Below the pieces are notes generated by a model. The model was given only the letters and a program-made list of their open reading frames with translations, ran no database searches and was not told where the DNA came from. A DNA stretch of 29,061 nucleotides from Planctomycetota bacterium (GTDB taxonomy: Bacteria > Planctomycetota > Planctomycetia > Pirellulales > Pirellulaceae). Position 1 is the stretch's first letter, and the number at the start of each line of letters is the position of its first letter. The stretch lies in contig JAPLNJ010000842.1 in NCBI GenBank assembly GCA_026692885.1, positions 1-29,061 on the forward strand. The letters run 5' to 3'. The translations under genes were made by a program, and so were the position numbers. This document shows, one piece after another, positions 24,794-29,061 of the stretch.

Positions 24794-26332
24794 ATGCAGC
24801 CCGTCCGCAAGCTTCTTCTCACCATATTCTGCGTCCTGCCGCTGGCTGGCCGTGTCGTCCACGCCGCCGATGCTCGGCAGCTCGTGAAGCCGAACATCAT
24901 TTACATCCTGACCGATGATCTGGGCTACGGCGATGTCGGGTGCTACGGCGCGACACACGTCAAGACGCCACACATCGACCGGTTGGCCCAGGAGGGGCTG
25001 CGTGGCACGGATGCCCACGCCACGGCTTCGGTCTGCACGCCCACGCGTTACGCCTTGATGACCGGCCGCTACGCCTGGCGCCAACCGGGCACCGGCATCG
25101 CGGCCGGCAATACCGCGTTACTCATCCCGCCCGGCACCGTGACCGTTCCGTCGCTGCTCAAGCAGGCCGGCTATGCCACCGGACTGGTCGGCAAGTGGCA
25201 CCTAGGCCTGGGCACCGACAAGACCGACTTCAACGGCGACATCCGACCCGGCCCGCTGGAACTCGGCTTCGATTACGCCTTCTTCATTCCCGCCACCGGT
25301 GACCGTGTGCCGTGCGTGTTCGTCGAGAATCACCGCGTGGTCGGCTACGACCCGGCGGATCCGATTCGGGTCAGCTACCAGGGCCGGATCGGCGACGAAC
25401 CGACCGGCAAGGATCCGGGCGTGCAGCTCAAGATCAAGGGCGACGGCTCCCACTCCGACACCGTGGTCAACGGCATCTCACGGATCGGCTTCATGTCGGG
25501 CGGCAAACGAGCCCACTGGGTGGACGAAGACATCGCCGACACGCTGGCGGCACAGGCCGTGAAATTCATCGAAACACACCCAACCGGCCCGTTCTTCCTC
25601 TATCTCACCCCCCACGACATCCACGAACCGATGGTGCCTCATCCCCGTTTCCGGGGCACCAGCGACTGTGGCTGGCGCGGCGATGTGATCCAGCAACTTG
25701 ACGGGACCGTCGGCCAAGTCCTCGCCGCGCTCGACCGACTCAAGATCGCCGGCAACACGCTCGTGATCTTTACCAGCGACAACGGTGGGGCGATCAAGAA
25801 TACGTACGACGACGGCACAAATCCGCTCCACGCGCGCCAGTCGCCGAACGGCACGCTCCGCGGCTTCAAGGGTTCGCTGTACGAAGGCGGCCATCGCGTG
25901 CCGTTCATCGCGCGCTGGCCCGGCCACATCGCCGCGGGCGGCGTCTGCGGCCAGCTGATGGCCCACGTGGACCTGCTCGCCACGGTGGCCGCGCTCACGG
26001 GCCAGGACCTACCCGCCGACGCTGGCCCGGACAGCTTCAACGTCCTGCCCGCGCTGCTCGGCCAGCAGACGGCTAGCCCGCCGCGGGAGCACCTGGTTCT
26101 GCAAAACAACAATCAAGCCCCGCTGGCCTTGCGGGAGGGCGATTGGGTGCTGATCGAGAAGGGCGGACGTCGTGGCGCCAAGGCGGCAAAGGCGGCGGCC
26201 AGCGACGAACTCTACAATTTGGCCGATGACCTCGCGCAGACCAATAACCTCGCTGCCCAGAAACCGGAGAAACTGCAGACGCTGGCCGAGCACCTCAACC
26301 GAATTCGCGAACAAGGCCGGAGCCGGCCGTAA
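24794..26332 (+). CDS. Secreted formylglycine-type sulfatase
   Basis: A 512-residue arylsulfatase-family enzyme with a signal peptide (1-25). The N-terminal Asp pair D41-D42 in ILTDDLGYGD binds calcium. C81 in CTPTR fits the C-x-P-x-R sequence whose Cys is converted to formylglycine; the fourth residue is Thr where Ser or Ala is usual. The signature TGRY follows at once, and FTSDNGG and KGSLYEGGHRVPFIARWPG supply the remaining metal- and sulfate-binding residues. Length is normal for the family. ATG 24794 has AAGGA at good spacing. It would remove sulfate groups from a polysaccharide in the periplasm, in keeping with the glycosidases upstream. It needs a maturation enzyme; the FGE-fold domain of 19162-22404 lacks the active-site layout and is not a good candidate. 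Confidence 0.92.
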   Translation: MQPVRKLLLTIFCVLPLAGRVVHAADARQLVKPNIIYILTDDLGYGDVGCYGATHVKTPHIDRLAQEGLRGTDAHATASVCTPTRYALMTGRYAWRQPGTGIAAGNTALLIPPGTVTVPSLLKQAGYATGLVGKWHLGLGTDKTDFNGDIRPGPLELGFDYAFFIPATGDRVPCVFVENHRVVGYDPADPIRVSYQGRIGDEPTGKDPGVQLKIKGDGSHSDTVVNGISRIGFMSGGKRAHWVDEDIADTLAAQAVKFIETHPTGPFFLYLTPHDIHEPMVPHPRFRGTSDCGWRGDVIQQLDGTVGQVLAALDRLKIAGNTLVIFTSDNGGAIKNTYDDGTNPLHARQSPNGTLRGFKGSLYEGGHRVPFIARWPGHIAAGGVCGQLMAHVDLLATVAALTGQDLPADAGPDSFNVLPALLGQQTASPPREHLVLQNNNQAPLALREGDWVLIEKGGRRGAKAAKAAASDELYNLADDLAQTNNLAAQKPEKLQTLAEHLNRIREQGRSRP

Positions 26333-26435
26333 CAGGCCGAACGGCACACGCTGCGGAAGTCAGTTTGCTGCTCCAGGATTGGCTGCGTGAAGCATGGCTG
26401 ACAGGACCAACCGCAGTTCGTATATTGTCTTCCCA

Positions 26436-26920
26436 AATCTCGGCGACCGGAACGAAAAACGCCTTTGCCTTGCGGTCGGTCTTCTTCTTCGGGTTGCGTT
26501 CCTTCCAGTGCGTCAGGATGTCGGGGATGTCGTTGGCCTCGATTGGGTCGCGTTTGTCGTCCAGCGAAAATCCGTCGGCGTCCATGTCGTAGAACCAGAC
26601 GTGGTCCGTGCCGCCCGAGTTGGTCTTAGCAAAAAATCAGAATTGCCGTCGAGACGCCCGCGTAGGGCTTGAACACGCCGGACGGCATCGAGATCACGCC
26701 GTCCAGCTTCTGATCATCCACGATCGAACGGCGGAGGTCCTGATGGGCGTTGCCCCAGCAGATTCGCCTGCGCCTCCCGCGCCGTGTGGATCTCGTCCAG
26801 CCGACGAGCGAACAGCAGGTACGTGATCTGCTCGATCACCGACAGCGGATTCGATACTCCGCCGGACCAAAACGCATCCCAGACCCGATCAACCTGCGAC
26901 TTGATGGCTCCCGTGATCAT
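26436..26920 (-). pseudogene. hsdM: Type I restriction-modification methyltransferase (HsdM), gutted
   Basis: The minus strand starts at 26920 with MITGAIKSQVDRVWDAFWSG and [17 protein letters not shown], a typical HsdM N-terminus. Near residue 55 it jumps to [20 protein letters not shown], normally some 290 residues further on, in another frame. A one-base T insertion in a T-run (around 26631-26636) then shifts the frame again to KTNSGGTDHVWFYDMDADGF and DIPDILTHW...FFVPVAEI, where homology ends at ~26436. The deleted part holds the SAM-binding and NPPF catalytic motifs, so the gene is dead. The C-terminus and the usual hsdS and hsdR partners are also absent. Confidence 0.88.
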
Positions 26921-27382
26921 CCGTTACCTCCGCTCCGTCACTGGTGAAAGCCTCACCCGCCGCTGACTAAGTAGCCCGCCCTATGTCGTTTGAGTAGCAC
27001 GAAGGCAAGTCAGTACGCAGTAGGAAGGAAAATGGGGTCCAGCGACTGACCAAGAACCCTGCCTTCCGTGCTGGGCCGGTCTGCGGGGCACCGTCGAAAG
27101 GCAGGGAAGGACGGACACCCCACAGCCCGATTTCAGCCCAGTACGCGGCCGCGTACTGGACACCCAAGGGCGAAAGCCTATTCCTCGGAGGCACTCAAAT
27201 CAACTGGGCTGGCGAGGACTATCGCCAAGACAGTCGCAATACGTTCCAGGTCAATGAGTTACGACAGGGGCAAGGAGCTTGCAGGCAGAATCACTTACGA
27301 AGGGCTGTCTGAGTCCCGAAGCGGTGCCGCGCTCGTCCTGGGGCACCGTGGGGTGGGTTGTCATCGACGTTGCGCCCCGTTG
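26921..27382. other. Gene-free stretch with a 22-bp palindrome
   Basis: No supported gene is present. Open frames here lack recognisable protein features. A perfect 22-bp palindrome lies at 27138-27159, centred on GCGGCCGC. The stretch separates the HsdM remnant from the minisatellite and is probably decayed sequence. Confidence 0.5.
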
Positions 27383-27466
27383 GCGTCGCCCACCGCGTCG
27401 CCCACCGCGTCGCCCACCGCCTCGCCCACCGCGTCGTCCACCGCGTCGTCCACCGCGTCGACCATC
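27383..27466. repeat. 12-bp minisatellite (7 copies)
   Basis: Seven head-to-tail copies of GCGTCGCCCACC and close variants (GCCTCGCCCACC, GCGTCGTCCACC, GCGTCGACCATC). The period is a multiple of three, so all frames stay open and give Ala-Ser-Pro-Thr-like or Arg-Arg-Pro-Pro-like repeats. No gene context supports translation. Confidence 0.85.
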
Positions 27467-27562
27467 GCCCGATTGCCGGCCGTTGCAAACAGCGACTCCG
27501 CGAACCGTCAGCTTTTTGCATCAGTAGCCGCGGGGAACACCCAGAAACGTGGCCAAGAAACG

Positions 27563-27588
27563 AAAAAAGCCCGGAAAAACCGGGCTTT
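27563..27588 (-). terminator. Rho-independent terminator
   Basis: AAAGCCCGG (27566-27574) pairs with CCGGGCTTT (27580-27588) around a 5-base loop. Read on the minus strand, the stem is followed by a run of six T. This is a textbook intrinsic terminator placed just downstream of the tRNA-like sequence on the same strand. Confidence 0.85.
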
Positions 27589-27596
27589 CTTGGAGG

Positions 27597-27661
27597 GGTG
27601 GCTGGAGGGGCTCGAACCCTCGACCCTCAGAGCCACAATTCAAGACTGAGCCATGTCCACC
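27597..27661 (-). tRNA. Degenerate tRNA-His-like remnant (possible att site)
   Basis: The minus strand reads GGTGG at its 5' end and CCACC at its 3' end. It contains a GGCTCAG D-arm-like piece, TTGTGG (GTG anticodon context) and a perfect T-arm: GAGGG, loop TTCGAGC, CCCTC. The total is 65 nt, about 11 short, mostly in the D-loop region, and the anticodon stem pairs poorly. A functional tRNA is unlikely. The intact 3' half plus terminator fits either a decayed tRNA-His gene or the duplicated tRNA 3' end left by an integrated island. Confidence 0.5.
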
Positions 27662-28040
27662 CGTGCGAAGTATGCAGCAAACACCGCAAAAACAAGGGTT
27701 TCCGCACTTCTCGCCCCTCTTGTGAATACTGCCGTTTCCGGCCAAAAACGCCCTTCCCGGTTGTACATACAACCGCAGTGGTCTAGCCAGTGGTGGGGAA
27801 TTACCGAACCGTCGCCGCCTGGGTGATCGGCCACGGATCGGCCACGGGGTACGTCGCAGAACTCCGGCCAGGATGAAGGTGCCATGCGTCAGCACTCCCG
27901 CGAGCCAGGCGCGGCTCGATACTTTTCTGGACGGCTTCCGAGGGGTGACCGGTGGCCACGGTGGTGATCGGAAAACGGCAGCCGCGGCTCTGACGTTCGT
28001 GAGGCGAGACGTCAGAAACCGCGCCGCCGCCACTGAATCA
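27662..28040. other. Gene-free stretch
   Basis: No supported gene, RNA or strong repeat is seen here. Open frames on both strands show no protein family features and look like by-products of the base composition. Confidence 0.4.
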
Positions 28041-29061
28041 CTACGGCTGCAACAGCAGCTCCTGTAGCTCTTCCGACTCGCGAGCCAACCCGGCCGCTTC
28101 CTCTCGCAGCTTGGCCAGGCGGGCGGTCATTTCTCGGGTTCCCGCCTCAGCATGGCGAAGAACGCCCTGCGCGTTGGCTAATTGCTGGCGATACCCCACA
28201 TTGCGGTCGCTCTGGGATTTCGGGTCATAATCCCCTTGGGCAGCAATCAGCGGTGTCAGTTGAGCAGTGGACACCCGCAAGTTCCCTTGATGTCGGGACA
28301 ACTCCCGCTCGTTCGCCACGATTTCTTTGGTGACAGTCGCACGGCGGGATTCAAGTTGGTCTCGTCGCTTGGCCAAGTGTGGCCAGACGTCGTATTTCAC
28401 CAGATCGCTAGCAGAACATTTTCCTGCCAGTTCTATGGAGTGCAACTCGGCGAGACGTTTGTCGGCCGCTGTGATCGTCGGACCAAACTGCTGGCTTGCT
28501 GCCAGATGTGCGGCTTTAAGACCCGCAACGGCCTGATCGTGCTCGTGCTGGACGGTCGGAATCTCCCTCGCGGCTTCTTCGCCCGCTGTCTTTATCGCGT
28601 AGCGCTTTCGTCGCTTCCGGTTTCGTTCAACCGCCTCTTCAAGGTCGGCCCAAGTCTTCCCGGCTCCTTCGATTGTCTCGTTGATCTCGTCGTTAGGGAC
28701 GTCTTCCCCATCATTCAGACGGTCCACCAAACCGGGCAACAGGATCTCGCGTTCCCATTCCCGCCGCTCGGCTTCTTCTTTCGCAACCCTAAGCTTTTCG
28801 CTGATAGACACTGCAATCTCCCTTTCCCAAAAGCCCCGAAACCGGGAACGCCAAAACATTTCGGCACCCCCCCAAACGTGCTCACATTCATAAACCCAAT
28901 AATATGGCGGATCGCTTGCCACCACTTCGGACAACGGCCGATCGGCGAACCGCTCGCACTCCGCAAGTAACGACTTGGCCAAGTAGCTCATCCGTGCAAG
29001 GCCATACGTCGGACCGTCGGCAACGTCGTCAACCGTCCCTTGCCACCCGCAGCGTTGTTTC
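28041..29061 (-). CDS. Coiled-coil protein of unknown function, 5' end beyond window
   Basis: The frame ends at 28041 and stays open to the window edge. An internal ATG at 28991 gives 316 residues, but it has no ribosome-binding site, and the 23 codons upstream (including GWQGTVDDVADGPTYGLAR) look like real protein. The true start is therefore probably outside the window. An N-terminal globular part (SDPPYYWVYECEHVWGGAEM) is followed by highly charged Lys/Glu/Arg helices and long heptad-like coiled coils to the C-terminus (RLAKLREEAAGLARESEELQ). There is no signal peptide or membrane segment in the visible part. I do not recognise the family. A phage or island structural or scaffold-type protein is one possibility, since it lies beyond a tRNA-like remnant. 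Confidence 0.65.
   Translation of the reverse strand, partial: KQRCGWQGTVDDVADGPTYGLARMSYLAKSLLAECERFADRPLSEVVASDPPYYWVYECEHVWGGAEMFWRSRFRGFWEREIAVSISEKLRVAKEEAERREWEREILLPGLVDRLNDGEDVPNDEINETIEGAGKTWADLEEAVERNRKRRKRYAIKTAGEEAAREIPTVQHEHDQAVAGLKAAHLAASQQFGPTITAADKRLAELHSIELAGKCSASDLVKYDVWPHLAKRRDQLESRRATVTKEIVANERELSRHQGNLRVSTAQLTPLIAAQGDYDPKSQSDRNVGYRQQLANAQGVLRHAEAGTREMTARLAKLREEAAGLARESEELQELLLQP

Noticed and set aside
27068..27649. 193-codon plus-strand open frame with Ser-Pro-Thr-Ala repeats
   Set aside because: The repeats come from the 12-bp minisatellite, open in every frame, and the frame runs through the terminator and tRNA-like sequence.
27597..27661. Functional tRNA gene
   Set aside because: It is about 11 nt short, the anticodon stem pairs poorly and the D-arm is incomplete.
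27521..28033. 170-codon minus-strand open frame
   Set aside because: It overlaps the tRNA-like remnant and terminator; the peptide GRGFEPLQPP is a typical spurious translation of a tRNA T-arm.

Overview
The window looks like a piece of a Planctomycetota chromosome, probably a Pirellulales-like relative; this is inferred from style, not from a marker gene. It is GC-rich. It carries a run of large secreted glycosidases, a formylglycine-type sulfatase, an nSTAND-FGE protein, and many short palindromic intergenic repeats of a kind common in that phylum. No rRNA, ribosomal-protein or other housekeeping gene is present.

Three kinds of content are interleaved. (1) Secreted carbohydrate catabolism: a GH123/DUF4091-like protein (637-4014, -), a GH38-like alpha-mannosidase relative (7850-10384, +), an alkaline-phosphatase-superfamily phosphodiesterase (10514-11734, +), a five-bladed-propeller glycosidase (12032-13573, -), a clan GH-A glycosidase with a discoidin-like domain (14190-17414, +) and a sulfatase (24794-26332, +). 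All begin with signal peptides. Together they suggest processing of a sulfated or amino-sugar-containing glycan outside the cytoplasm, although they are not one operon. (2) Conflict systems, intact and broken: a DNA methyltransferase coupled to a truncated NotI-like nuclease start (4423-5744), a Cys-rich tandem HNH-like protein (6101-6988), a truncated VapBC pair (17990-18231), a gutted HsdM pseudogene (26436-26920), and a complete two-gene unit of a TIR protein (22401-23960, -) and an nSTAND-TM-FGE receptor (19162-22404, -). (3) Mobile-element debris: a REP-associated transposase tail, an IS91-type 3' end with a 52-bp palindrome next to CAAG, an IS4-type transposase fragment, a tRNA-His-like remnant with an intact terminator, and at least nine palindromic or MITE-like elements.

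The most interesting unit is the TIR/nSTAND pair at 19162-23960. The two genes overlap by 4 bp (ATGA). The first protein has a TIR domain with an intact WCxxE catalytic-type motif plus two further TIR-like alpha/beta units. The second has nSTAND1 NTPase motifs, one membrane helix, a helical region and a C-terminal C-type-lectin-fold FGE domain. The last ~35 residues of that domain look like the variable region of a diversity-generating retroelement target. This suggests a membrane-anchored, possibly diversified sensor that controls an NAD-directed effector. No reverse transcriptase is in the window, so any diversification would have to act from elsewhere.

The right edge (28041-29061, -) holds a coiled-coil protein of unknown function whose reading frame stays open to the window border.
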